NCBI GenBank assembly: GCA_963930775.1 | Contig: OZ005701.1 | Location: forward strand, 2,542,001-2,606,000 | From: Cliona cf. orientalis | Taxonomy: Eukaryota > Porifera > Demospongiae > Clionaida > Clionaidae | Length of the DNA stretch: 64,000 nt | Reading direction: 5' to 3' | Shown: positions 1-11,625 of the stretch, one piece after another | How positions within the stretch are numbered: position 1 is the stretch's first letter | Layout of the letters: each line of letters starts with the position of its first letter | Program-made: the position numbers and the translations under genes | The notes under the pieces: model-generated | Database searches by the model: none | The model's input: the letters and a program-made list of their open reading frames with translations, nothing else | What the model was told of the DNA's origin: nothing

Positions 1-452
1 AATGATGTATTAACTGGTTCAACGTCATTTGTGTTGAGAAGTCAGTGGGATTGAACTGAGTTTACCACAGATGCTAGCTCCAGAGAGAGACCATCTGTAT
101 CTTGGGCTAGATATCCTGGAAGAAAGAGTAGCGAAGCCACGACAACAAGGCAGCACAGCATCCTCTCGATCCTCCACGAGTAGTGCTATATTGCTCCCAC
201 ATGTGATCACTGCTGACTCAGCAAACACAACTACCTGGAATGCAGCCCCGCCCCCAACGCCAATAAACTACATGACATTATTGCAGAGCTTCCTGTACCA
301 TTAATTTTACACTTTGCACTTCCGCCCGATTAGTGTGTACAGAGGACTTGGCCATTTAAAGTCAATTTTGCAGTTTGCAGTGCTACTGTCGCTCACAATA
401 GCAACCACCCCCCATAGCCTCGCAGCTAGACAGGAGTAGCTACACAGCAACA
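1..452. other. Upstream region of rolling-stone-like gene, no gene seen
   Basis: No convincing coding exon, RNA gene or repeat was recognised. The short open frames on both strands have no family resemblance and no clear splice context. By position this stretch should contain the 5' UTR and promoter of the transcript starting with the first exon at 453, but no clear TATA box is visible. Confidence 0.4.
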
Positions 453-869
453 ATGGACACGCTGAACACTCCAGACGGTGGCCGTCAACCCTCGTCGCTC
501 GTGGACCGACAGGCCTCGCAGGCATCCACCACGCCGCTGCTCAACACCCAGCCCAGCACGGAGGATCAGATTTCACCAGATCAGGGCAAGCTAGGGGCGT
601 CAACTAACGACACCAATAATTACACACAGGCCCAGAATGGAGACCACAGTAAGATTAACGGCGGAGATCAGAAGGTTGAAGTTGTGATAGACCTGACGAG
701 TGGTGGTAGCTTGCAGAACGGTGCTAAGGCTGCTGCTACTACAGAGCCTAGTGGGGGGCTGGAGGAGGAAGATCTGAACAGGAGGGGGACCGCCATCCCG
801 ATAAGAGAGGAATTCCGTTGCCGAAGGTTTTGGTTCTTTTATCATGATCTTCGAGCGCTAACTACCTCA
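453..869 (+). CDS. Rolling-stone-like membrane protein, alternative first exon 1a
   Basis: This exon encodes 139 residues: a long hydrophilic, Ser/Thr/Gln-rich N-terminal tail followed by a conserved juxtamembrane block, REEFRCRRFWFFYHDLRA, at about residues 118-135. It ends after codon TCA at a GTGAGT donor in phase 0. The exon starting at 5982 ends with almost the same block, also in phase 0, and the shared acceptor exon at 10098 is in phase 0. Splicing 1a to the common exon would give a protein of about 440 residues. I infer alternative promoters giving two N-terminal tails. The alternative is a partly duplicated gene whose own second exon has been lost. The start is the first ATG in frame. 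Confidence 0.72.
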
Positions 870-1842
870 GTGAGTTTAACTATAATAATGTTATTTTAAG
901 GACATGTCGTATTAAGATATAACATTATAGTAATAGGATGAAATTACTTTGACACAAGAGCTCACAGCTTGAAAATTACTTACAAATGCGAAAACCATTA
1001 TGTAGTTTGTAGATTTGGGGATACAGAATTTAATTTTCTTCATGTGTTGTATGTGTGTATGTTCGTGCGTGTGTGTGTGTGTGTGTACATACCACGGATG
1101 TGCATCAACTATTCAACCTGCGCAGCTTCTAGCCATCCTAAAGCTGCTACATACAAACATCTTTTCACTGGTGGTTGGGAATACTTGTTTAGATAATCTA
1201 AAAGAGGAACTGATTATCCCATAAGTTTTGACAACATAGTGAGGATATGATGCTCACATGGCTATGAACTTGTTTGCCTACTCGGTATCTGGGTAATATG
1301 CTGTTGCCTTCATGTAGACTAAATTGTACACCATATTATAGTGGGAAATTTCAAGGAAAACCTTAATGGATTTTGCGATTTTGCAGCCACCATGAGACAT
1401 TAGGCATACCACACCTTTATGGGATCATGCACTTCAACATTCCACGAAAGCTTTCTCCGCAAAATGCTCTCTTTCTACCGATTCTCCCTCAAAAATTTCC
1501 CACTATTATTGTGGTAGATCAAATCAAAGAGAAACGTGTAAATAGCTATACAGCATACATGTGCATTAACAGTCCAGTGTTGCTGATACATGTAAAACTA
1601 AGTAATCAAGGTAAATACTGCGGTTAAATGTGAAGAATACTGAGCTAGAGTTTTCAAAATTAACACTAGCATAAACACAATTGTAGTGACATCAGAGGTT
1701 TATTTTAAATAGTTTCCTAGGGAGATTGGTACAGTCATGCACATGTTACCGTAGCATCCTGGGCAAGCACCCATGAACAGTGTACCCCATTTCAAGGGGT
1801 CACTGTTGCAGCTTCTATACAAACATAATATGGCATTTTGAT

Positions 1843-1910
1843 CCCAGGTAAGCACCCATGCGGGCCAAAATCGCGAGTAATGTTTAAGCGCTCATGGGCG
1901 CTTACCCGGG
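1843..1910. repeat. Short foldback repeat, GGTAAGCACCCATG family
   Basis: The 68-bp sequence begins ccaggtaagcacccatg and ends catgggcgcttacccggg, so its ends are inverted copies. Related copies are at 13140-13262 and 32423-32487. A partial related sequence (ggcaagcacccatgaa) lies just upstream near 1762. It is probably a non-autonomous foldback element. Confidence 0.6.
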
Positions 1911-3587
1911 TCTTATTTTCAGCCAAGAATGTCTCTCTATTAATTTTGTTGTCCCCCATTTTATGAGCCTGATGATCAGTGTGTCAGTTCTATGGACCGT
2001 GCATGATCATGTGACTATACATGTACACATGACGTGGGCCTTTCTAATGCATGACATCCTCCAGAAAGTTTACTATTATCTTGATTAAAATTAAAATTTT
2101 AATGAGACACCTTTAAAATATGACTTTATACACCACTGCTTGCTGCTGGGAGCAGATTGAGTATAATATATCCTGGTGTCCTTGTGTTCAGGGGTGTCGA
2201 TAGCTCCTAGAGGGCTTCCACTGCCATGGGCATGTATATACTACTAGGCCAAGATGCCTCATGCATGTGAAGACATTAAAGATAGTGCAACCAATCAGCA
2301 TTGTGCATCAGAGAGAAATTGGAACTATAGAACTATGGTATGCAAATGTGGTATTGATAGTATGGTTTCCGTCAGAAGCTCCTCCATACAGCATGTTGGC
2401 AACCTTAACTCATGTGCTTAATTCAATTTCACTACTAGATATATTAGATTGTGTAGCAGTGAGCATGCATTACCATGGTAACCAAAGAGGATTTGATGGG
2501 CTGTAAAATGCTCGTAATTCGGGCAATTAACTCACCAGGTAAAGTATGACAATTATGATCATGGTGATCTTGAAGCGCTATATAATATTATTTGAGATAT
2601 GCCTATACTGCTAAGGAACAACTTGTTGCAGCAATAAAAGAATACTAGTTTACATACTCATTTCACAATTACTTCTATATTATGTGCAAACATTCTACTT
2701 TCATAACAATATTAATAAGAGCACCTTGCAATTTTGGATATTTTAAAGGAGAAAGTTTGAAGATAGTGCTGTTTGTGTTAAAATTAAGTCTTATGGATTA
2801 CAGTGCTACCACTATACCGTATTTCTTATAAAAATTCGGCATGAAAATAATAATATTGATTTAGCTTCACCGAATTTTTAGAGGTTAATTCCGTCTGCGT
2901 GCACATTCCATTCCCGTTTATAGCCTATACACATGACGACCTATGCCGAAAATTAGAGACTATTTTCAATCATTCGGTAAAGGGTGCCAAATAATTAGAA
3001 GGGCCGAATTTTTAGAATAATAATAATACATGTAGTACTATTTGAAATTTGGCAAGTCCTGACCATTGGTATTGGTGAAGTTTAAATTCGGCGATTTAAA
3101 TGCTTACTCCCATAGGCGTGCATGCATTAAGTGAAATAGGCGAGATTTTAATTTGGCGATCTATACCAATTTCACCACAATGCCAAATGATTAAAAACCT
3201 TGCCAAAGTTTCACACTGTACGGTACTTTGCTATTGTACACTCAATGTTACAGCAACCATGTTTTTAAATTTCAGCATAATATTATAGGTGTTATAGTAC
3301 CTTGCTTGGCAAGGGAGCAAAAATGTACAAGCACCAGCTATCCCATTAGTGGAATGAAATAGTTTAGCAATTGAAGTCATATTAATGCTAATTAAAGTAT
3401 AGACGGAATTCATCTTAACACTTAAATAGATACATGCATCCTCAATTGATTCAACTCTGGTATTGATTGGCTTTGCTGTGAACAAAAGACTATAACATAC
3501 TACCGTGACAGCACACAATGCCAGATTTTTTTGCTAATTGAATTCCTGAAAATTAGAAAGATCTCCATGAGTATCATTGCCAGGAGC

Positions 3588-3812
3588 TTATGAGCCACCG
3601 AAGGAGCGTGTAACTTGCGTGCCATCGAAATACAAGTTCACACACAAAATTGGGTGTGGCTAATCGTGTATGTATATGGCAATAGGTGTTTCCAGTAGAC
3701 GCACACTTTTCAAAATTTAGTATGGAGAGTACTGGTATTGCACTTGAATTTGTATTTTGATGGCACCCAGGCGTACACGGCAGTTGCATGCTCCTTCGTC
3801 TGCTCATAGTAT
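3588..3812. repeat. Foldback element with long imperfect inverted arms
   Basis: The left arm contains accgaaggagcgtg and tgccatcgaaatacaag. The right arm contains the inverted counterparts tttgtattttgatggca and catgctccttcg. The arms are about 50-60 bp around a ~100-bp centre. No coding capacity and no certain target duplication were seen. Confidence 0.5.
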
Positions 3813-4417
3813 GCTTGCTCCTGGATATACTAGTAACCTTTGATTTGTCAAAATAGAGATAGTTAGCATATTATTAGTACATGTATCGCTTCCAGTAGCT
3901 GTCACAGTAGATGGTGCATAATATGGTAAAGGTCGTCAATATAATGCGTACACTATCTACGTTTGATGAAGCTTGAGATCATCTCTTGACCTCAATAGCG
4001 ACAGATCTAGATGCTTCAATTACAGAGATGAACTCGATAGCACAGTATACAGCTTCCAAACTTCAAATCAGTCGGACAGTGGTCAGTGGCATATGCATGT
4101 GCCATGCTATAATTATGACATTCGATTATAAACCATACTTACCAGAGAAAGTAGAACACAGCTTATAAGGCATTCACTGGATACATGCGTTACATACTCT
4201 TACATACCGGTATTTACCAATTTTCAAGCCTGCTCTAGGTTTGAGTCATCATAAATTACACCATAACAGTGTGTAGCCGTGCACAAAGTTGGTATGTTAG
4301 TGTACATGTACATGCATGGCTCATAATTATTGTCTCGCAGGCCCAGCCCCTCCGAACAGTCAATTTGGGAACACGCATGTACGCTATGATTGGTATAACA
4401 AAAAATGCCATACTACA

Positions 4418-5130
4418 CAAGGGGTGGTCACCATAATGTGCCCTGTACTTCCATCTGCGACGGCGATCAAAGCGAAATCAAAGGATCAAGAACGCTGGCA
4501 AGCGTCAATCAAAGGATCAAGATAGAATTTGGGCCAAAAAGATGATCAAAATCGAAAATTTTATACCGCCTTGTATAGAATGGTACCACATCGTATACTA
4601 CGTAATATTATTTCACTGTCAACTGTACTTTGTCTATAGTCTCGAGATCTTGAACCCAGCCCCTTTCATGCATGCATGCTCGAGAAGGGGACTGAGCACT
4701 TTACACTGCATGCAATATCACGTGTACGTCTTTACAATTATTTTAGCGTACAAAACAAGAGGTTCACAATAGCTCTACTAAATGTCAAGTTCATGATACT
4801 TGAAAGCAAGGATTGCCAACACTGAATGTAGATCCACGGTATATACGAGCTCTTTTATCGCTACTGTTCTTTATTCAAGGTAGTACGTGCGTGTATTAGT
4901 AGGCGTGATTTACAGGCATTCTTTAGTATGGCAGCACACTCGATGCTGGGCGTAACCAATGGGTGTGGTCACTCACTCGATCAACGATCAAGCGTAAAAG
5001 TTTGGTCGATCAAGAGATCAAGGGGTGCTTCAAAGCAGGATCAAGCAATCAAGAGCAAATTTTGGCGATCAAAAGTTTTGATCGCCATCGCAGATGAAAG
5101 TACAGGGTACATGGCGGTGACTACCCCTTG
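4418..5130. mobile_element. Foldback/MITE-like element, about 710 bp
   Basis: The ends are caaggggtggtcacc and the inverted ggtgactaccccttg. Inverted similarity continues inward (ctgtacttccatctgcgac against cgcagatgaaagtacag). Inside are several gatcaag/cgatcaa repeats. No transposase frame is visible and no clear target duplication was found. Confidence 0.55.
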
Positions 5131-5981
5131 CTATAGCAACACATCGTGCTATGCATGCATAGTCTCGTGAACCAGACCACTCCCTCTGCAGCGCTGGATG
5201 AATTGCATCACCAGAACGCGGAGGGAGGGTCAGGCCACTCTGGCACAGTTTTTGTGACCCATGTTAGAATGTGAACATGACCAATCAGATTCAAGCTAGA
5301 ACAGTGAGGCCATACCAAGTTAATTTTTTGTTTCTCAGATTCGGCAGGTCTTATTTTTAAAAAAATAAAAATCCTCTCATTATAATAGTGACAGGCTAGG
5401 AGTACTCTGAAGAAAGAGCACCCTTGGTCTGCTGCTGATAGTGCTATAAGCTTAGCTGCTAAATGATCATCAAAACTGCTCTAGAATGCAAGTATTCACT
5501 ACTAAAATGATAGCTGGCTGTCTGTGGACTGGTGATGCTCACGATTTGCTTATTTTCATGTCGACCATCCGGGACTGTTTCGAGCTCCTGTTTGTCCAAG
5601 AAATAAAACATAAAATTGGTATGGCCTGATTAGAAATTTCGAATGCACCTGGAGTAGAGATCAAAGTATGGTTATCAGTGGCCACACCCTCCCTCCGTGT
5701 AACATCAAAATTGAGGGACACACCTTGCACAGCTTGCCCACTGCTGAGGGTTGGTGGTGATGAGAAGTTGGCTTGTACGCGTGCGACAACTGTGCTGGTG
5801 ACGACCTTTTCCTTTCACATCAATCGCGGTGGTTACGCGTGGGTGGTACGTACAGTCATCAAGGGGGTGGGGTCGCCCACGATTGAATTGAAGGTGTAAA
5901 CGTAATAAAGCCAGTGAGAAAAACAATAATCGTCAGTGTCCAAGGATCACAGGCTTGACAGTATACTTTACCACCGCTACG

Positions 5982-6230
5982 ATGCAGAAACAAGTATCGA
6001 CCTCTTCGACGACCGCTATGCTCCAGGAGACCCTCGAGCGCGAGCAGGAGTCGGCGGGCGCCGCTCAGGAGTCCACTGCGCATGCGATGTTCGAACCTGA
6101 GACCACGGCTACCGTCACCATCACAGGCATTCCCGTCTCAGCTAGCAACACAAAAATCCCGATTCGTGAAGAATTTCGTTGCAGACGATTCTGGTTCTTT
6201 TATCACGATCTGAGGGCGTTCACAACCTCG
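5982..6230 (+). CDS. Rolling-stone-like membrane protein, alternative first exon 1b
   Basis: The exon encodes 83 residues: a Thr/Glu-rich tail of about 60 residues, then REEFRCRRFWFFYHDLRA, and it ends with TTS before a consensus donor, GTAAGT, in phase 0. The start is the ATG at 5982; a frame extends nine codons upstream but begins with TTG. The last ~25 residues nearly match exon 1a, while the preceding tails differ in sequence and length. Joined to 10098-11003 it would give about 384 residues. The 3.9-kb intron makes this first exon closer to the common exon than 1a. Alternative first exons are inferred from matching phase and sequence. Confidence 0.72.
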
Positions 6231-7469
6231 GTAAGTGGATCTTGCGTCACGCAGTTTTGTGTGAGCTCCAAGGGCGGGTGCATGGTCGGAATGTCTGGCT
6301 CAGAGTTTCTGTAGAAGCATCATGATCCTTTGAATATTTTACAAAGCTCATGCAGGTTCTACAATATTATTACCTTGCACCATTGATTATGTGTGTATTA
6401 TGTATGCTGGTTTGTAGACGATTTACAGTGTGTGTACATGTAGCCCCCTGGTAGTTCATCACTAGGAGGCGTGACCTGGTGCAATTTGCACCTTTGATGC
6501 TGCTATGAATGTATTAGTCATATATAATAAAAGCACTTTTAATTGATGCCGCAATGCGATTGGAGTCGAGCAGCACTTGTACAAGTGTGCAGTAGGACTG
6601 GACTGGCCTGGCCACGGAAGTATCCGTAATCCTGGCGATAGATGACATATGTCCTGGCTATATATATACTTTTAGTTTGCATAGCACATTTTCTCATGAT
6701 TATACCTGTAGAAGATTTTGACTGCCAGTCACGAGTGGGCATGCACATAAGTGTGTACCTGCGATTCACATTCCTTTATGGGAGGGCGGGCACAGTGGCT
6801 CATGGCACATATTGATTGAGGCAAAGCACAGAGCTGCTTTGTTTAGACACCATCTTGTTGTGTGATAGTATACGATACGCATCAGGTTACGTAACAGTTG
6901 GTAGGTTCGTTTTCAAACAGTTGCAAATTAGGTTTTGTGTAATTCTATGCCATACAGCAAGCATGCAATGTAATCTGTTATTAGATTGTGATCTTGTCCC
7001 CATCTGGCCGATATACCAAGCCTTCCTTTTTTTTCTCACGTTGTTGAGAAGAATAAGATAGCTGAGCTAAGTTATTTCACCCTGTAATTATTACGGACAA
7101 GTGATGTTTAACAACCGTATCTGGCATGCATGCGTATCTTTGTGTGGCATGGACAGTTACATAACTGAACAGCAATAGCGGCACTATTACACATGCACTT
7201 TCCAAAAATTGATAATGAGCTATAATATATTGTAACAGGTAGTGTGGTTTCTTAAAAACATGGAGCTTACTTTTATAGTGTTATACATTTTTAGGACTTG
7301 GTATCAATAACTCATTCCCAGATAATCAAACATTGAATTGTTTTGAGGTTCTTTTTAGTCTCGAGTTCATGGGTCATTGCGCCTCCTTGATCCAATCTTC
7401 CCATGCAAGGAAAGCAGTCCAGCCCATGAGAATGGACATGAAATTTACATGCAGGCAGAAATTATAATA

Positions 7470-7625
7470 TTATTATTATGCTACCCGTTATATGATCCAA
7501 TTTAACGTGCGAAATTAGCATTCTCACATCGTACATATAATATAAAGCGATTGACGACCTTTACCAGAAAAGTGTGCGTTTTTTTCCCCATACATTATAA
7601 TAATATTATTAGATTAAGTACGGTA
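7470..7625. repeat. MITE copy related to 43416-43592
   Basis: It contains gattgacgacctttaccag and, near its end, attaagtacggtat. The inverse of these motifs occurs within 43416-43592 (ctggtaaaggtcgtcaatc, accgtacttaat). It is a dispersed miniature repeat in reverse orientation, and this copy is more decayed at its outer end. Confidence 0.5.
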
Positions 7626-8318
7626 TGCAGGTGTTGTGAGCAAATGATGCCAAAACCAAGAACAAAGATTCATTATTTTCAGCTGAATTCACGTGTACAA
7701 TAATGCCATAAGAAACCTTATAACATTGCCCTTGAGACTTACGAGGTATGTGTGGTACCCCTTTGCGAATCATAAAAAATATTAATCGATGAAGGTTGAT
7801 GGCTAACCACCCCCCCCCCCCCCCCCATCAGTCCCTGAGGCTGGCTTTAGTGCACATAGCTAGCTATAGGGAGGTGACATCTTGATCTCGAGTTCAGGTG
7901 TTTACGATAATTGGTCATGAGATGAGTGTGGGTGTGGGCTACTCAATGAGGCAATGGGTAGTTTGTTATTATAATCATGGTAGCTATCAATCTGTGTGAG
8001 GTGACCCATCTGTGCAAGAATGAGTATCACGAAGTGTAGGTAGACAAATAATATTATCACGGCTGTGATAAGGAACACTATTATTAATAAGTATTAAGCC
8101 TTGCAATAGCTCATACAATCTTGCAATAGCTACTTTGGTTAACTTTCGTACGCATAATGGAGGTATAGCAGAATTAACAAATAATAGCTCGTAAATCTCC
8201 AGTATGAATACCTGCATACTCAACTGATCAATCCATAATAATAATAGATGTGCATGTGTACTTGCTGTAAGCTTATTATAGACGTAGAGTAGGTTACACA
8301 ATAATAGGACCCGCATTG

Positions 8319-8514
8319 TACCGTAAATCGCGAATATTAAATTTCATTTTTAAAACATTTTTGGACAGCCTGGCTTGTACGAAAATTAAACGCATGAAAA
8401 TACATGCACAATATTAACGATAATGTGGTACAGGGTCGTTTGTCCGAAAATTATTTAACATGAAAATTTATCGCATGAAATATTTTAGACACGAAATATT
8501 CGCGAATTACGGTA
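8319..8514. mobile_element. TIR miniature element, TACCGTA ends
   Basis: A 196-bp element with terminal inverted repeats: the left end is taccgtaaatcgcgaatatt and the right end is gaatattcgcgaattacggta read inward. The ends begin with TA, as in Tc1/mariner-type MITEs that duplicate TA. The interior is AT-rich and non-coding. Confidence 0.7.
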
Positions 8515-9239
8515 AATTGCTGATCCCAGTCATACTATTTTGGCTGGTGATCCACCCTCCCCCTCCCCCCACCCCCCCCCCCCGATAATTTTACTTGTTG
8601 TGAATTAAGGGTGATGACATTCTGATGGTATTAATTTTTTCTGCAATCACATGATCATTGAAAATTAATCTTTGCATCACCTCTGATGAGATGCGTGGTT
8701 AAATTAATCTTTGTTCTTAATTTTCACACTACCTCTAATGAGATGTGTGGTTAAATCTTAATAATCGAATAATCAATTAAGGAACTTTTTTGTTAGCATG
8801 GTAATCACCCCTTTCAACACTACTCCACCCACTCTCCTGCTCAGAAATAATATTTGCTTACAAACACTTTTGGTTGCTAGGCAATAATTTATTGCCCACA
8901 ATAATTAATAAGTAGTTCGTATGTTATGCATACAAAAGTGTTTAAGTATGATAATACATTTCTATATGCTATTCCCACTGCTGGGGTGCCGACATACCAA
9001 ACCTGAGCTGCCTCATGCACTTCCTATGTTAATAATCCAGAACATGATAGACACACTGTACCTGAAGCTTAGAAGGCTTCAGACAAAAACTGTTACATAT
9101 TATTATGTAGTCAATATTCTAAGGAATGTGAGCCAATTGGAACTAAGGTTAATGGCTTCTGTCAACAGTGTTTCTGTGGTCAATACATCTACATGGCTAC
9201 ACATTCTTCAAAAACTACATAAAGCTCTATAATAGTAAT

Positions 9240-9840
9240 GCACTGTGAAACTAGAGCTCTGTAGAGCACATACCCCGCGCACGCGCACATTGCACAGTCT
9301 ATAGATTTACTTTCGGTGCATGGCTATAATTTTGTGAACTATAATGGAAATGCTGCTTAGGGTTCCGATGACACTTGAAAAAGCGCTCTCTGCACCCAGA
9401 CTAGGAAGATATGAATTTCTGTCTATATTCAATAGTAGTATAGCTATCTTATATTATGATTGATTCCATAGGGCAGTCACTAGACTTAGAACATCGACAA
9501 TCTTTACCAGTCATACGCTTGGCCACTTAGTTGTGCGCATGAGCAGAAAGCACAATTGGTATGCATATGCATTGATGGGCACTGTCGATAGGTGTGGCTA
9601 CGGTGGCCAACAAAAAGGCACTATTTGTGGCGTTCGTGGACCGTATCCCTCGATTTGACGCACACTGAAGCCAGTTTTTCGCCAAATTCGATTGATTCCT
9701 TGTGATTACGAGTCGCTTAAACGCCTATATCTCGAAATAAGGTAATTTTTGTGCTAACGACGATGACAACAATGACGATGACGACACGACCGATTACTTT
9801 ACCCCTTGCGCATGCGCGCGGGGTAATGATCTACATATGC
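9240..9840 (-). repeat. Dispersed ~600-bp repeat, copy 1 (reverse orientation)
   Basis: The reverse complement of this stretch resembles 27950-28515 and the split copy at 25850-26253 plus 27028-27150. Shared landmarks are the CG-rich end (cgcatgcgc), aaaaaggcactatttgtg, tctgcacc, and the end reading gtatgtgctctacagagctc. No open frame is conserved. The family is unknown. Confidence 0.65.
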
Positions 9841-10097
9841 CATGGTATCAATACCCTAGTAAGCTATTTCTTTGAAATTCAAGTCTTAGTTAGCTTTATG
9901 CCACCTATACTCTTTTGTGTTTATATAATGTCTACACTGCCCACTATCCCCACCCAACCAGAAGTGATTAGAAGTTAAAATTTGAGAAGCAAGCCTACAC
10001 TAACTCATTGGCATCACACATGTACACACTTACACACAATCACATATTATTGTTAATAATTAAACTCTCTCTTTCTTTCCCCATGCACACATTGCAG

Positions 10098-11003
10098 TGG
10101 ATACCTCAGCCCATATTTGTTATCTATCGCACTATCCTCTTACTCTACATGATCTGTTGGCTGATAGCATCTGGTGTTGACCGTAGCCCAAGACAAGGTG
10201 CTAGATGGCTCATCTACATCACGAACCACTCCCTCATGCTTCTCATCATTGGATTCACAGCCATCACAATTCTAACCATAACCTACACTGTCACCTACTA
10301 TGTTGACGAGAAGAAATTACAGAGGTTTTACCCCAAACCAGCCAAGTCCAGATATGCCTTTTACTCACAGGATAACATCGCCTGGTACATGAAGATCTGC
10401 TGGCTTCTCTACATAATCGGTGCGACGATCGAGATCACAAACGTTGCTGGATTTTGGGTAGTAGTCTACCGCCCCTGCTCGTCAGATGATGTCACAATGG
10501 CACCTACAAATAGCACAACAGCAGTGACAACTTCTACAGAGCCTATGGAGCCTTGTGAGATGATAGAGGTCATTAGCCTTCACGTTCATTTGATCCTTGG
10601 AATTCTTGTCCTCGCAGACATCTTCCTGAGTAGAGTTCCCTGGCAGTTTTTGCATTTGTTCCACTCCTTGAGTTACATGGTGTTCTTTGTGGTATTTACC
10701 GGTATCTACTTTGCGGCTGGGGGTACTGATCCACTTGGTAATCCATACATCTACTCAGCATTTGATTATGGGGAAAACCCTGCCACCGCAGCTGGATTTT
10801 GCATTATCCTCTTGCTAGTCCCCATTGGGCTGTTCATATGTCTGTTTCTACTTGCCTGGCTACGGGACGTTATATACAGCAAGATAAACTGCTGTTTTCG
10901 GGATATTCAATCATCAGAATATCGCATCGCCTCTGGAGACAAGAGCAATGGACAGTTGGAATTCGAACCAACCACAAAGGTGGAATTTTCTACTAAAGTT
11001 TAA
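10098..11003 (+). CDS. Rolling-stone-like multi-pass membrane protein, common last exon
   Basis: The exon starts after an acceptor (attgcag) with TGG ATA CCT in phase 0 and runs 301 codons to TAA. It encodes several hydrophobic segments, about seven, by eye. A central extracellular-type loop holds NST sequons and cysteines, and a hydrophilic cytoplasmic tail ends KVEFSTKV. The pattern fits the animal rolling stone family, plasma-membrane proteins first described in fly myoblast fusion; their role in sponges is unknown to me. The preceding frame upstream of 10098 is an intron read-through. The gene is convergent with RABL2, whose stop lies 623 bp away. The family call rests on the arrangement of hydrophobic segments and motifs such as RWLIYITNHSLML, not on a search. 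Confidence 0.75.
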   Translation, partial: WIPQPIFVIYRTILLLYMICWLIASGVDRSPRQGARWLIYITNHSLMLLIIGFTAITILTITYTVTYYVDEKKLQRFYPKPAKSRYAFYSQDNIAWYMKICWLLYIIGATIEITNVAGFWVVVYRPCSSDDVTMAPTNSTTAVTTSTEPMEPCEMIEVISLHVHLILGILVLADIFLSRVPWQFLHLFHSLSYMVFFVVFTGIYFAAGGTDPLGNPYIYSAFDYGENPATAAGFCIILLLVPIGLFICLFLLAWLRDVIYSKINCCFRDIQSSEYRIASGDKSNGQLEFEPTTKVEFSTKV

Positions 11004-11625
11004 ATTTAACAATAATTATTGAGAAAATTCATAATTATTACACGTTGTATAAAATTAATATTGTGTAGTGTGATGAAATACGTACAAATAATAATAATAT
11101 TATTATTATTCTTCAATATATTACTTTTTGTACAAAAGTGATGTTCGTACCAATCACTAGTTTTTTCCCTCTATTTTTCCAGCATCATCATGCATCGTAT
11201 TGTATTATGTACACGTCACATTCTATTCTCATGTTAGACAACCTACCACATTACTGGGTGTAAGAGATCTATGCATTATATCAAGCGTAATCGAAACTTG
11301 TGCAAGAGTTGATACATGAACCCATTGAATAAGCAAATTACTGGCTTATGGAATTTACATCTTGTTAACAGGCTTTTGTATGATAGTCATAAGTGTGTCC
11401 TAGGTTGCTTGAAGGTGAAATTACTAACACTTAAATATTGGTCTAGTAAGCATGGTCATCAATAAAATAATAATACAAATAAGTGATCTTTTGAGTTGCA
11501 TAGAACTAGTACATGTAACACATGTAGAGCTATAATTATTCAATTATTTATGGATAATTAAAAAGAGCTGATGATGTACCTTGAACCTAGTTCATACAGC
11601 AGATGAGTCTACACAATCATGTACA
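11004..11625. other. Convergent intergenic region
   Basis: AT-rich DNA between the 3' ends of the rolling-stone-like gene and RABL2. It has short simple-sequence stretches such as (ataata)n near 11087-11112 and should contain both 3' UTRs. No further gene was seen. Confidence 0.5.

Larger units (their letters stand above)
870..5981. other. Intron / inter-exon DNA with miniature repeats
   Basis: No coding exon was recognised between the two alternative first exons. The stretch holds a (GT)n microsatellite near 1068-1086 and several foldback elements listed separately (1843-1910, 3588-3812, 4418-5130). Near 2815-3240 there is AT-rich DNA with repeated aaattcggc / gccgaattt motifs, resembling decayed TIR elements. 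Confidence 0.5.
6231..10097. other. Intron DNA upstream of the common exon
   Basis: No coding exon was recognised. It contains AT-rich unique-looking sequence, a 17-base C run (7810-7826), C-rich DNA near 8553-8583, and repeat elements listed separately (7470-7625, 8319-8514, 9240-9840). A stretch around 8690-8915, ending near ggttgctaggcaa, is related to the repeat family at 14048-14240 and 38735-38890. Confidence 0.5.

Noticed and set aside
10482..10664. Minus-strand ORF within the rolling-stone-like exon
   Set aside because: Shadow of the plus-strand membrane protein in another frame.
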